Assembly: GCA_021234155.1 (NCBI GenBank)
Contig: JAJEKV010000028.1
Coordinates: forward strand, 8,255,817 to 8,319,816
DNA: 64,000 bases
From: Isoetes taiwanensis
Lineage: Eukaryota; Streptophyta; Lycopodiopsida; Isoetales; Isoetaceae
Direction of reading: 5' to 3'
Positions 10,468-21,302 of this stretch are shown one piece after another. The stretch's first letter is position 1; every line of letters begins with the position of its first letter. The translations under genes were made by a program, and so were the position numbers. The notes beneath the pieces are model-generated. The model saw nothing but the letters and a program-made list of their open reading frames with translations. It had not been told where the DNA came from and made no database searches.

Positions 10468-13400
10468 TTAGAAATTGTCGTCATGACAGGGCGTATTCAT
10501 GAGAGAACCATTTAGATGTAATCTGTGACATCCATAAATAAGGTTAGAAATATTTAAAGGAACATGAGATGCAATACATACAAGGGAAGGCATACAACTT
10601 ACTTCCATATCTCTACCCGAGACAAGAGCTTCAACATATTTGTGCATAAATCCCATCACATACAACCTACATGATGTTAAATCGGCTGCTTTGTGGCACC
10701 TCTACTTCTTGAATCCGATTAACATTATTTCTCTTCATGAAATCGGCCTCTAGATACTTGACCGATCGATGTGGTTAACATTTGTGTGTCGCAGCCTACA
10801 TATTACGAAATTTAGCGGACCGAATTAGCGAAAGAAAAGCAAAGCAACAACTTAAAGTATTACATACCCTTTGATTGCTTTCTGGTTAGTCGCATAACCC
10901 AATAAGAGGATTCAAGGCGTGAATTCACGGTGCGGTGGGATCTTGAATCGGATGGTGCGGCGTAAAAACAGCCCGGCACAAAATGGTCATTCTCAATTAT
11001 AGGTGCAAGGATATGGCATTTAGCTACCACAATCCCCTTCATCCCCTGATTTCACTATTTCAATGACATTCGGTGATCCTTGGTGATTCACCCTTTCTTT
11101 TGTCTTTGGTAGCTTCTCTAAACCTTATATAGTTGTAAGCGGGGATAAAAAAGATTTTGCTCTTCCACTTTCGAAAGGCAATGTCTCATACAAGCACACG
11201 GATTAGATTAAGATTAACATTAGAGACAAGAAATAGCAACAAATACGGTTACAACCAGGGTTATTACACGCCATAAAGATCCACTAAGCGGCTACTCATT
11301 TTAGAGTTAGTTGCACATAAAATTGCTATGTCGGATGCAACCACTTTCATTTCAGCCGGGCGACGGTTCTTGAATGGCGTGAATGGCGTGAATTCCATAA
11401 GTTTATCCTTGTCATCATTTCGTTGTCGGATCCAAGATGTTAGTGTCATATTAACAATTGATCCATGACAATAAAGCATAAATTGATACCTTCCAATCTC
11501 TGTTATCAGTGGTTTAGACCTGCAAAACGAGTAGAATATAATAAGCTATTGAAGTATAAGTAAGTCAATGTTAGTGTCATATTAACAATTGATTCATGAC
11601 AATAAAGCATAAATTGATACCTTCCAATCTCTGTTTCCAGTGGTTTAGACCTGCAAAACGAGTAAAATATAATAAGCTACTTGAAGTATAAATAAGTCAA
11701 TGTAAGCTAGCAATTACCGCTTTTTTGGATGTCCCCGCCTCGTTTGCACTCTCTTTTTTCCAAATTTGCTTTGGCATCAGCTTTGACCATAAATTTAATC
11801 GTTGCCTTGGCTGCAATCTCCAAGGCTTCTTCAACATCATCTAGCTCCTTTGAATCGTCACAAGTCTCTGAAGACAAGAAAGTGCTTCATTCTAATGTTT
11901 TGAAAGCAAGACAAAAAAGAAACATCGCACTACTGCCAAAGAACAAGCCTTTTCCTCAACTTGAAAAACAAAGCAACCGGATCAAGTTTTCAATGTCGTC
12001 ACCAACATCTTCAGTAATTTTATCTGTAAACACGTCAACGTAAGTTTCAAAATACAAAAAAAAAAAAAAAATAGAAACCCTGAAAAGGAGAGAGAATTAC
12101 TTTCTGGGCTTTCAGCTAGTTGCTCCAATAATAGCGGCTTCAACAGGTGGGATCTCTTTTTGGAAAACAACCTCTGCTTTGCAAAATATTGAACATTAGT
12201 GAACTCTAACTACAACATGATGCAATCTTAATGTAATCGTAATGTAATCACCCTACCTTCCACATACCCCTCTGTCTCCAAATCCTGCACTGATTGCTTA
12301 TGAGTTGTTGCAATTCTCAAAGGTGATGTAGATGTGGATGGACTTCCAACATCGATAGCAGCAGCATCTTTTGTGCCAGGTTCAGCAATTGGGATGTCTG
12401 AGAATGGTAAATGCAACCCCTTCTCAATAACATTCTTCTTTTCACCTACAACATGAAATTTTGCTATATTCGAACTTAAGCATAGTGCACGAAACATGAA
12501 TTGTTTAGTTTACCCGCTTTACTTCTTCCTTTCTTGATACTACCCATGTCCGCATTGACACAATTGGGTGTCAATAAGAAATGTAAACACTTGATTCGAG
12601 AATCAAGGGGAGATGTAGAGTAGATAGAAGCAAAATCAAGAAAAACAATCGATGCAAATCAAAACAGAACAAATGTTAATTACATGCAAGTAGGTTTTAC
12701 TACAGTAAAAACTTTCTGCTGATAATGTAACGACAAAATAGAAGTACATTAGTGTACATAGCTATCACAATGTAAAGGAAAACCAAATACTAAATTCAAA
12801 TGTATTTGAAACAAAATATTTTATCAATACACCCTATCAAATACATCATTCAACGCATTGAATGTAAAGGAAAGTCAAATACCAAATTCATATGCATTTC
12901 TGATCACATGTAAATGCAAAGTACAGTCAATGCAATACACCCTATTAATACACCCTGTAAAAGAATTCCAGAAAAGCACTTCATGGCACATGTAAATGTA
13001 AAGTACGTATAAATACATTTCCTCTTTACGGTAAAAGACAAAACCACGCCAAATCAAATGTTAATACGCTTATGTACATGATGGAAACTAACTACATCTA
13101 AGTACACTCAAACTAATTATGTAATCAAAATAGAAATAGATGTACCTTCTAAGATTCCTAAGCGATTAATCGCAGTCCCCTGACCATGAACAATCATGTA
13201 CACATGTATTCGCCGTTGAAACCCTGAATATAAGACAAAATAGACAATATGTATGACCACAAAGTGGAGATATTACCATGGTCGAAGTCAAGGCAATCAT
13301 TCAAACTGCCGCAAGTATTGCTTATATGTGAGAATGAAGCGCCCGCCTTGTTTGCGAGTATGGGGCTTGAGCGGGCTGCAGCCTATCGGTCCGATCTTTC

Positions 13401-14309
13401 CAAATGCTTAGTCATCTCCTTTATTCTATTCTCCACGGTTGGAATTAAAACTTCCAAATCCTTGCTGATTTTTTTTCAATGGCGCTTTCTAATTCTTGCA
13501 AATCAGCCTTTAAACAATCAATGGGAATCATTAGAGCATCTAAGTCAGCAATATAACTTGATTTCTCCTCCTCTAAATGGGATGCCAAAGCCATTTGCAC
13601 ATCGGTTGGCTTCCCGCTTGCTTTTAAACCTGCCATAATGCTTTGAATCTGCTCATATTTTTGCATCTTTACTCTGCACAAGTCTTGTCAAGAAGCTCTT
13701 ATCACTCTCATGCTTCAACAGTTCAATTTCCATTGTTTTCCTTTTCTCTTTTTAAAGTCCAGATTTCATCAAGCATGGAGGCAGAATCTAATGCTCTTGT
13801 TTCCCTCCACCTTTTCATCATTTCCAACTGCTACCCCAATTCTACCTGAGGCATACATTTAATAGCTTTAACATTGGAAGACTTTATCGAAGCTAATTGC
13901 AATGGGGTCGATTCTTTTTGAGAGCCTTTTGAATGAAGACTTGCACTTGCTTTCACCTCATCCCAATCAATGCTTACTCCTTTGTAATGAAGTGCATATG
14001 CTCGGGCAAAATACAATGGAATGTGATGATTTGCAATGTCCCTCCTACAAAAAAACGTGCTCATACACAGAAAAAAAATCTGCCATCCAACCAGGCTTAA
14101 TCCTGCACTCTTGATAACCCCTAACAGCCAGGGCTTCTTGACCCCAAACATCCCGCACTATTTGCACTAGCCCCGAAACATGCTATCAAAATTGTTGCTC
14201 CTAAGTCACCGATGCTTACCTTGTCAAACTCGGCGGCAAGAAGACCTCCCGACCAAGAAGACCCACTCTTGAGTTTTCTAGGCGGCAATTCTAGCTGAGA
14301 CCTTGGCAT
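10468..14309 (-). pseudogene. Spliced gene remnant on the minus strand of the transposon
   Basis: Reading leftward there are exon-like pieces with splice signals. 14309 starts MPRSQLELPPRKLKSG and ends AAEFDK at a GTAAGC donor. At 14060-14160 is DVWGQEALAVRGYQECR. At 13845-14050 is NHHIPLYFARAYALHYKG, ending before GTAGAA. At 13445-13800 is a charged, coiled-coil-like stretch (LEMMKRWRETR, ASHLEEEKSSYIADLDAL). At 12250-12450 is an exon with EKKNVIEKGLHLPFSD, and at 11720-11860 EEALEIAAKATIKFMVKAD. At 11270-11520 is YCHGSIVNMTLTSWIRQ, at 10865-11040 KCHILAPIIENDHF, and at 10570-10665 LYVMGFMHKYVEALV before GTAAGT. The last two weakly recall a Ulp1-type (C48) protease, which is inference. No other family is recognised. 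Confidence 0.45.
11445..11695. repeat. Tandem duplication of about 120 bases
   Basis: The block TTAGTGTCATATTAACAATTG ... GGTTTAGACCTGCAAAACGAGTA...AAGTCAATG occurs twice (about 11440-11570 and 11570-11700) with few changes. It spans a minus-strand acceptor-like CTGCAAAACGAG and exon start, so the exon edge is duplicated. Confidence 0.85.
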
Positions 14310-14448
14310 GGGCTTTACAGTTTGTTACAGGAGATTTCCTTTGAGATGTCTTTGTTCCAAGCTGTTTTTCGTCATGATCTCTTCCCCGGTGCTTCACTCT
14401 CTGAAAATGCAAGCTTTTGGCTATGGAGGTCCTGATCTTGGCTATGGA

Positions 14449-14565
14449 GGTTCGAATATGGATGTCAAGCTTTCGGTTATGGAGGTTCGAATATGGATGT
14501 CAAGCTTTCGGCTATGGAGGTTCGAATATGGATGTCAAGCTTTCGGCTATGGAGGTTCGAGCGGG
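14449..14565. repeat. 35-bp tandem repeat, three units plus a partial
   Basis: The unit GGTTCGAATATGGATGTCAA...GGCTATGGA recurs exactly every 35 bases at 14449, 14484 and 14519, with a partial unit at 14554. It lies near the right end of the 12.5-kb transposon. Confidence 0.95.
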
Positions 14566-14707
14566 AGGAAGGTTGAACAGAGCGCGGGAGGAGAGTTCAA
14601 AATTATTTGCCCTATTAATGATTCATTCCAAGAATAATAATTTCTGGGGGGAAGGATTTCCTTACATTTTGAATTTGTAAATGTAAAATACGGGCACTTT
14701 TTTTGCC

Positions 14708-14728
14708 CACCCTTTCATGCTTCTACCC
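14708..14728 (-). repeat. Right terminal inverted repeat of the 12.5-kb transposon
   Basis: Exact inverse of 2182-2202. It is followed by the 4-bp duplication CTAA and then by resumed Copia integrase coding sequence. Confidence 0.95.
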
Positions 14729-14732
14729 CTAA

Positions 14733-15373
14733 TTTTCTATGGGAGGAGGCAGTAAGAATTACAGTGGAAGTTTAAACATGTTGTCTTCAACAAGCATTAA
14801 TGGGACAATGCCTGAGATGCTCTAGTCTGGCAGAAAACCTAATTTTGATAAATTGAAAACATATGATTGCTTAGGGTTTGTGCACGTTCCCAAGGAGCGA
14901 AGGCTAAAACTTGATGATAGGGCCAAAGTTGCCTACTTGGTAGGCTATGATGAGCACTCGAAGGTGTACAGAATGTTTGAACCAGCAAAGAGAAAGATTG
15001 TCATAAGCAGGGATGTGACTTTTGATGAAAGTCAATGCTACAAGACCAACAAACCTATTCCTGATAGTGTTGAGGAAGACGATACATATAATGGATAATG
15101 CATCTATACTTGATGATGATGACAATGAAACAACTCTAATATTGTGCAGGAAAAGGTAATCACTAGAGAGGAACAAGTCTCAACCAATCATGATCAGGAT
15201 ACAGTGGTAGGAAGAGACCATGAGGCTATTGATCCAAGGGCTGGCCAAGGCAGGAGGACTAACACTCAAATCTTACAAGCGGAAGCAAATGTTAGTACTG
15301 AACTCTTTGGTAGAGATTTCTCTGGGAGAAGCAGAAGATTAAGGGATATCTCTATAGAAATAAACATAGTTGG
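14733..15373 (+). pseudogene. pol: Copia integrase 3' part and linker (broken)
   Basis: Copia coding resumes immediately after the transposon's target duplication (LWEEAVR). From 14853 to 15098 it reads FVHVPKERRLKLDDRAK, then AYLVGYDEHSKVYRMFEPA and VISRDVTFDE, the standard C-terminal end of Copia integrase. A linker follows to 15373, where the MITE interrupts the frame. Stops near 14778 and 14845 and a stop at 15096 break the reading. Confidence 0.88.
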
Positions 15374-15377
15374 AATA

Positions 15378-15698
15378 GGGTAAAAGCATGTTAGGGTGTA
15401 CCACTTTTGGAACCTGCAAAAGTACATACACTAGGTACTTCAGAACTGGGTACTTTCTCATTTTTATTTTCATTAAAACTAGTACAAATATCCAAAATAA
15501 AAGTCAAGGACGCATTAATATTCAAAGTTAAGATAAAGATAATGCTACCGGAGACCAAAATATATATAAAAGTTCTAGAATGTACCTTTTATTGGGATAT
15601 TACACAAGTACCCAGTACCCAGTCCTGGGTACCTTTTTAGGTACTTTTTTGGTCACTAAATAATACTTTTTAAGGGACACCCTAACATGCTTTTACCC
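15378..15698. mobile_element. 321-bp MITE with the same TIR family and a 4-bp TSD
   Basis: The left end reads GGGTAAAAGCATGTTAGGGT; the right end is its reverse complement. The direct 4-bp duplication AATA lies at 15374-15377 and 15699-15702. The TIR differs from that of the 12.5-kb element at only three positions in 21, so this is probably a non-autonomous relative mobilised by the same transposase family. The interior has no coding capacity and holds partly inverted GTACCCAG/CTGGGTAC words. Removing it restores Copia continuity. Confidence 0.92.
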
Positions 15699-15702
15699 AA
15701 TA

Positions 15703-16440
15703 TAGATGCAGAAGGATGGAATAAGGCAATGGAAAATGAACTCAGTGCATTTAAAAGGACGGACACACTTGAGTAGGATGCAAGTGGATCTATAAGATCA
15801 AGCAAGGAACAGATGGAAAGCCTGTCAAATGCAAGGCAAGACTCGTTGCACAAGGATTCACCCAAAAGAAGTGCGTTGACTATGAAGATACCTTTTCTCC
15901 CATAGTTAAAATGTCCAGCATTAGGATGTTTAATGCACAAGATTTAGAAGTACATCACATGGATGTGACCACTGCTTTTCTCAGTGATAAACTAGAGGAA
16001 GACATCTACATGAGACAACCCCCCTGGTTTTGAGCAAGGGAGAGATACGGAAATTAAAAAGAGCGGTCTATGCGTTAAAACAATCTCCAAGACAGTGGTA
16101 TCTCTGCATGAACTCATACTTGAAAGAGCAAGGATTTGTCAAACTTAAGGATGATGGGAACATATATTTGTTAAGGAATGATCTAATTTCTGTTATATTG
16201 CTCTATATGTAGATGACAATGTCATGATTCGCAAAAACCTAAGCATCCTTCAGAAATGCAAAGACATCTTGATGAACAGGTTTGAAATATTTTGAAATGA
16301 CTGACTTGGGTGAATTAAAAAAGTTTGTAGGCATTGAAGTTCACAGAGACAGAAATAGAAAATTATGACTCTTTCTTAGGGACAAAATGTAGCAGGTGTA
16401 CAAAAAAGGTTTAATATGGAGGAATGTAAAATAATTAGAA
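15703..16440 (+). pseudogene. pol: Copia reverse transcriptase (broken)
   Basis: The start GWNKAMENELSAF lies just after the MITE. Pieces of the RT palm follow in shifting frames: KARLVAQGFTQK (about 15834-15870), MDVTTAFL (about 15960), RQPP, then LKRAVYALKQSPRQWY (about 16053-16100). The catalytic motif can be read as YVDD at about 16206-16217 only after a frame change, because the frame that precedes it ends in TAG. Intact RT would copy the element RNA; this one is dead. Confidence 0.9.
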
Positions 16441-17243
16441 CTCCAATGGTTCTTGGAAACAAGTTATCGAGTGATTTGTGTCCTAAAACAGAAGAAGGAA
16501 ACATTGCAGCCCAAAATCTACCATATCGAGAATTAGTTGGATGCCTATTGTATTTGAAAAATTGTACCAGGCCAGATATCTCTTATGCTGTTAATATTCT
16601 GAGCAGATATTGTAGTAATCCAGGTGTATGTCACTGGCAGGCAGCAAAAAGGGTTTTAAGATACCTCAAAGGGACAGTCAATTTTGTTGTTTTTTTTTAT
16701 TGAAGGGGACAGTCAATTTTGTTATAATGTTCAACTCAAGTAATTTGGAACTTCACTCCATTTGTGACTCAGATTGGGTTGGAGATCCTGATGAGAGGAA
16801 ATCCACATCTGGATTTATCTTAACGCTAGGTGGTGGGCCAATATCTTGGAAGTTGGAAATGCAAAAAACAAAGTTCAATAGCTCTTTCTTCTGCAGAGGT
16901 AGAATATGCAGCTACTACACTTGTAGCCAAAGAGCTTGTGTGGAGTAGGAGGTTATTAAATGAACTGGGAATGACACAGAAGGATCCCATAATATTGCAG
17001 TCAGATAGCACAAACTATATTGCCATGACAAAAAACCCTGTGTTACATCAAAGAAGCAAGCACATAGAGTTGGAGATGCATTTTATTCGTGACTTGGTAA
17101 ACAAGAATGTTGTACAGATACATTATGTGCATACTGGAAAACAATTAGCAGACATTCTCACAGAGCCACTGACTGAGAACAAATTTAGCAAGCTGAGAAG
17201 TTTGATAAATTGCAAAGATTATAATATGAAGGGAGAGTGTTGA
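16416..17243 (+). pseudogene. pol: Copia RT connection and RNase H
   Basis: The 16416-16703 frame carries [13 protein letters not shown] and [14 protein letters not shown], followed by [11 protein letters not shown] duplicated stretch at about 16672-16730 (GGGGACAGTCAATTTTGTT twice) shifts the frame. The 16830-17243 frame carries RNase H: SIALSSAEVEYAA, ILQSDSTNYIAMTKNP, HQRSKHIELEMHFI and QLADILTEPL. The stop at 17241-17243 lies just inside the 3' LTR, as is usual for Copia. This is the best preserved domain. Confidence 0.92.
17229..17237 (+). other. Polypurine tract
   Basis: AAGGGAGAG directly precedes the TG that opens the 3' LTR, as expected for plus-strand priming. Confidence 0.8.
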
Positions 17244-17846
17244 ATTATGGTCATATTATAATCTGTTGAAAGACATCATAATGAAATATAGATTGGCAGG
17301 ATGATTTATGAGCACAGTTGAAGATCCATGATGCAATCTGAAGGATTGGAATGACTATAGCCTAGGTATCATTAGGTTGATTGTTGGACCTAAGGTTACT
17401 AGATTATTATATGTGCATAAGAACGAGAAGCCAAATTAACCTATAATGGTTATAGGCGGTCAAATGGCATAGTGCCATATTGAGTGTTCAAAATTGGAAA
17501 CATGGTGCGAAACCAACGAGGAGCTTTGGGTGCCGACCAACTGTGATAAAATATAAGTAGGATCAATGCCTGCATATACATATATTGAAGTCGTATTGGA
17601 TTCATCTGCGGATGAATGCTTGTTCTCTCGGGTTGTATATTTTGAAGTTCATAGTGCTACAGTGATTGAAGTCTATCCTTGTGAACAGTGTTCGTGTAAT
17701 GCCTTTTCTAAAGTAACTTGTTTTTAACCATTGCATTTCTCATATTAAATATATGTTGTAGAACATGGTTGTTTGAAGCAGATCAAGGATAAATATTGCA
17801 TTGTAACTTTAATTTTGCTAGATATTTAATTCTCTAATTTCTATCA
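17238..17846 (+). repeat. 3' LTR of the Copia element
   Basis: It is 609 bases long, begins TGTTGAATTATGG after the polypurine tract and ends TTTCTATCA. It matches bases 1-196 over its last part. Promoter and poly-A signals were not assigned. Confidence 0.92.
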
Positions 17847-18042
17847 AGTGATGGCTTATGACTCTTCCTCCCTCAAGGAAGAAGTGAGGGACCGTATTTG
17901 GATCAGTATCTCCAAATTAATTAATGCTTCAGGCTCGTGCTTCGTGAGCGTTGTCTTGTGCTTGCACAGCTAGATGAGATTTGTACATCTTGTAATGTTT
18001 ACATGTGATTAATAAACTTGTTTTTCATCCTTCAAAAAAAAA
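17847..18042 (+). mobile_element. LINE 3' end with A-rich tail
   Basis: The stretch ends ...GTGATTAATAAACTTGTTTTTCATCCTTC followed by a short A run, which resembles plant L1-like LINE 3' tails. The Copia element seems to sit inside or against it. The identification rests on the tail only. Confidence 0.45.
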
Positions 18043-18496
18043 GAAATGAAGGTTAAGGTTGCTACCAATTATAGTTGATCATTGGTTGAAATTTCACTAT
18101 TTGCTCATAGTTGGGAGCAAACAGTATTTGCAAATATGTTTGCACATGAACCCAAAAAAAACCAAAGACCAAAAGAGAACAAAAAAAAAACCAAAAACCT
18201 AAGAAAAAAGGAAAAAAAACGAATTCAAGTTCAAGCGGGCAGGTGGCAGAAGACTCAGAAATGGGCCGATTTGGAATTGTTTTTTGTCGATTCTTTCTGC
18301 TCCAACTTCTAGGCGCTCAGGTAAGCCTCCACTTTGTTCTTTTTCCAGGGAAAAAAAAATCTGTTCTACACGGACTGGTCGAGCATGATTTCATTTTTGC
18401 ATCTGTTTTTATTCGTCTATTGTATTTTGCTATTTAGTCTTTTTATTTCCCACTGTAATTCCTGTAACATCCTTAAAATAATACAGATAAGATGAA

Positions 18497-18769
18497 ATGG
18501 GAAGGAAGGGGCCAAAATGGGATCATGTCATTATTGGACAAAAGCTAAGTAGAGGAGTATTTTTAGTGAAATGCAAGTATTGTGATCATCCATACTCAAC
18601 AATTCCACAAAGGATCAACGTGCATCTAACTGGAAGACGAGGACTTGGAGTCGGTCCTAAAAAAAAACCTTTTACTAGTAATGGAGGTCGCAAGCAAGTG
18701 CCAACAGAAGTATACAATGCAATGGCTAGAGCTGAAGAAGCAGCTATAATTCATGAGGAGCAATCGTGA
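18497..18769 (+). pseudogene. hAT transposase N-terminus with BED zinc finger
   Basis: The 90-codon frame reads GPKWDHVIIGQKLSRGVF, then CKYCDHPYSTIPQRINVHL, a BED-type finger (CX2C ... H) used by hAT transposases to bind DNA. Glutamate-rich sequence follows, and then frame breaks (to about 18970) before the LINE fragment begins. The rest of the transposase, including its catalytic core, is missing. Confidence 0.75.
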
Positions 18770-18979
18770 GGATGATGTTGTTGAATTAGAGAATGAAGTC
18801 ATTAATCTTACAAATGAATCAAAATAATCCATGATGACATTGGCAGAAAAGAACTCTAATATAAAGAGGAGAGCAGAGGACAAGGTTGAAGGTGGAGGCC
18901 CTTTGGTGAGATTGTTGAGGCATACACAAAAAAAATGTAGCTGGTAGAGCTTTAAGGAAATGGTTCTATGCACGCTTAT

Positions 18980-20190
18980 GTTGAGGCATATTAGGCTTGA
19001 TAGTTATAAGCAAGTTTCAAATCCTTGTGCATAACCACTTTCAGACTTTTTTCACTGAGAAACATCTTCCCTTTCAATCAGAAACGCTAGATGCTATTTT
19101 GTCTAGAATTTTCCCCATCATCTCTGACAAGCAGCGCGTGTCAATAGAGGTAGCTATGACAGCTGATGATTCAGGTTCCGGCAGTCTTTGAACTGAAAAG
19201 AGGCAAATGCCCAGACTTGGATGGTTTGCCAATTGAGTTCTTCTAGGAGTATTGGGAATGGCTGGAGCTAGATGTATATGATGCTTTCTGTGACTTTCGG
19301 CGGTCCACTGCTTTGGATAGAATTCTAAACATAGAAGGTCAAGGATCCTCAGACTATTTCAGGCTGGCGGCCCATCACTTTATTGTCATCTGTATATAAG
19401 ATCTTCGCCAAGGCTTTTGCATAGCAGGTGAAGGACATCTTGGCAGAGTCCATCTCAACAACCCAATCAAGTTTTCTTCCAAAACGATACATTCTGAACA
19501 ATGTTGCTGCTGCTTACGAGGGAATCTATTGGGCATGTAAGCAAAGCTTTCCAGTTGTATACCTTAAGCTTGATTTCGCAAAGGCTTATGATAGTGTTAG
19601 GTGGAAATTCATGCGTCGATGTATGCTAAGACTTGGATTTGGGGAACAATTCACATCAGATATTATGAAGCTGCATGATTATGAAGTTGCATGTCTCTGC
19701 TTGGGTGACTGTTATGTTCCATGGTGAGCCGTCAGATGCCTTCTCACTCGGTCGTGGTATTCGCCAGGGATGCCCTTTAGCACCACTGCTTTTCACAATT
19801 ATCGCAAAGGCTTTGTCGCAGTTATTCACTGTTGCAACCACAGAGGGAATTCTCCATGGTCTTGCAATGGAGGATGGCACACAAGAGGTTTGCAATCAAT
19901 ATGCAGACGACATGTTCCTCTTCCCTTTGTGTAAGCTAATGCCGAATTTTGCAAAGAGATTTTCTACCGCCAAATTGCTCTTAACACTTTTTCACCGCTT
20001 CCAGGTGTCCTTGTGGAGTGACGTATGTACGCCTTTTTATGGACATTGGATAGTCTGACTCTGGCATGTGTTCATGATTATCCATAGAAATTACTTGCGC
20101 ATGGACATGCCATCAAATTGTTGGGGATTCCAGTTGGCATCCATGTTACTATGTGAGTTGCATGGAAGGAGATCATTAAGGGTTTGGAGA
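18980..20190 (+). mobile_element. L1-like LINE ORF2 fragment (reverse transcriptase)
   Basis: Shifting frames give the non-LTR RT blocks in order: HFQTFFTEKHLPFQSE, KCPDLDGLPIEFF, VVYLKLDFAKAYDSVRW (about 19550-19605), GIRQGCPLAPLLF (about 19758-19796) and QYADDM with the catalytic Asp pair (about 19896-19915). KLLGIPVGIHV follows. It starts and stops abruptly with no A tail, so it is an internal fragment. The first block resembles the LINE fragment at 31657-32403, which points to one family. Confidence 0.85.
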
Positions 20191-20590
20191 AGCAAATAGC
20201 AGCCCATGTGAAAGAATCTGGAGCTCTTTTGGTGTAATTCATGCCAAGAAAAGGAATCAGTTATTGCCTTCCAACATTGAGAAGCTTGTTTACATTCACA
20301 CTAATTTCCATTTGCAGGATCAAATTGGAAGGAGATGGGGAGATTTACTTGAAGCTGATCCTAATACCATTTCATTTGAAAGTGATCAAAAGAGATTGCT
20401 TGCTATATAGGTGAGGCTTCAAGAGATAGCTAAAACACAAGCATTGATAAGGGAAATATATGAGAAGGAGGTTGAGGAGGAAAAGGATGGAAATTCAGAA
20501 CTCGAAACATCTTTTGAAGATGGTGTCAATGATGAAGATGAATGTCCAGAATCTGCTGAAGATGTTGAAGGACATTTGCCTTACTATTGA
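20191..20590 (+). pseudogene. hAT C-terminal region, copy 1
   Basis: After the LINE junction the sequence reads HAKKRNQLLPSNIEKLVYIH and DQIGRRWGDLLEADP, interrupted by TAA/TAG. An acidic tail follows (VNDEDECPESAEDVEGH) and ends in TGA at about 20588. The pattern (CER.WS..HAKKRN) is the hAT dimerisation region. It duplicates 21303-21744. Confidence 0.75.
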
Positions 20591-21289
20591 GCTTTAGTAT
20601 TTATGAACATTAAGCTTTAGACGTTTTTGAAATTCTGAAATTGTTGGATGTTTCATATGTTTGTAGTCTTTTATAGTTTATGAGACTTTGAAGCTTTTTG
20701 AATTTTGAAGTTTTAGTATTATTGACATCTAAAATTGCTGAAATCTTAATCATATTTATGATCTCTATTCTTTATAATTCTAAAATTCTGAATCTATATA
20801 GTACTTTATATACTATGTAATAGCAGATGCAAACATCATGTTTGCTCCCAACTATGCATTTGTCTTCTTTCCACCGTCTTGGTTCTAGGTTTCTAGGTTG
20901 GAGGTTGCGAATTGACAATAGCTTATCAGATATAACTATTCTCTACACCCTTTTCCTTCAGAATGCACGAGATGATTGTATACATAACTATAAGTTGATT
21001 GAGTAGGCTAGGTTCAAATGTACTGTTGAGAGTTGGTTGAGAGCCGTCGAAGTCTGCAAAATGGCTCGCCATTTTTCGGGCACTGTCACAGGCCATCCTC
21101 TATTTGCGCAGGGTAAAACATGGCACCGTTGAAGGCGACACTGTATTGGACCCAACCTAAGAATGCTACCTATTTAGGATTTAGAAATGCGAAAAGTTAG
21201 AATTCTATGCCAAATTTAACCCAGAAAAAAGGGGTATTCGTAACCATCACGTGCACTCCACTCTAAGGTATATACGAACTAAGTACTTA
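20191..21289 (+). repeat. Direct duplication of the hAT 3' end, copy 1
   Basis: This stretch aligns with 21344-22419 throughout, with small indels. It includes the hAT C-terminus, the right TIR and about 430 bases beyond the TIR. Because flanking DNA is included, this is a segmental duplication rather than a second transposition. Confidence 0.9.
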
Positions 21290-21302
21290 TGGTAGTAGTC
21301 TT

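Larger units (their letters stand above)
2182..14728 (+). mobile_element. 12.5-kb DNA transposon with 21-bp TIRs and 4-bp TSD, inside the Copia integrase
   Basis: Perfect 21-bp terminal inverted repeats (starting GGGTAGAAGCATGAAAGGGT) lie at 2182-2202 and 14708-14728. They are flanked by a direct 4-bp target duplication CTAA (2178-2181 and 14729-14732). The Copia integrase frame rejoins cleanly across the site, so both ends are exact. The plus strand at 2.6-5.5 kb holds a decayed DDE-type transposase; the minus strand at 10.4-14.3 kb holds a spliced gene remnant; the middle is repeats. Family placement is inference: a 4-bp TSD is reported for Sola and also for Ginger and some Academ elements, and Sola is my best guess. 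The nearby MITE at 15378 has nearly the same TIR. Confidence 0.9.
1..17846 (+). mobile_element. Ty1/Copia LTR retrotransposon, interrupted by two DNA transposons
   Basis: The element reads gag, protease, integrase, reverse transcriptase, RNase H, which is the Copia order. Its 3' LTR is complete at 17238-17846, and the last 196 bases of the 5' LTR open the window. The two LTRs are similar but differ at many positions, so the insertion is not very recent. The coding region carries stops and frameshifts throughout and is not autonomous. Two later insertions (2182-14728 and 15378-15698) account for most of its apparent 17.8-kb length; without them the visible part is about 5 kb, normal for Copia. 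The base after the 3' LTR begins AGTGA, but the matching 5' target duplication lies outside the window. Confidence 0.95.
18108..20854 (+). mobile_element. hAT-type DNA transposon derivative with LINE-filled core
   Basis: Inverted ends TAGTTGGGAGCAAAC (18108-18122) and its reverse complement (20840-20854) bound the element, with related sequence continuing inward (TATTTGCA / TGCAAACATCATG). It contains a BED zinc-finger N-terminus and an hAT C-terminal region, while the catalytic core is absent and a LINE fragment occupies the middle. I do not see a clean 8-bp target duplication, so the exact ends are provisional. Confidence 0.7.
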
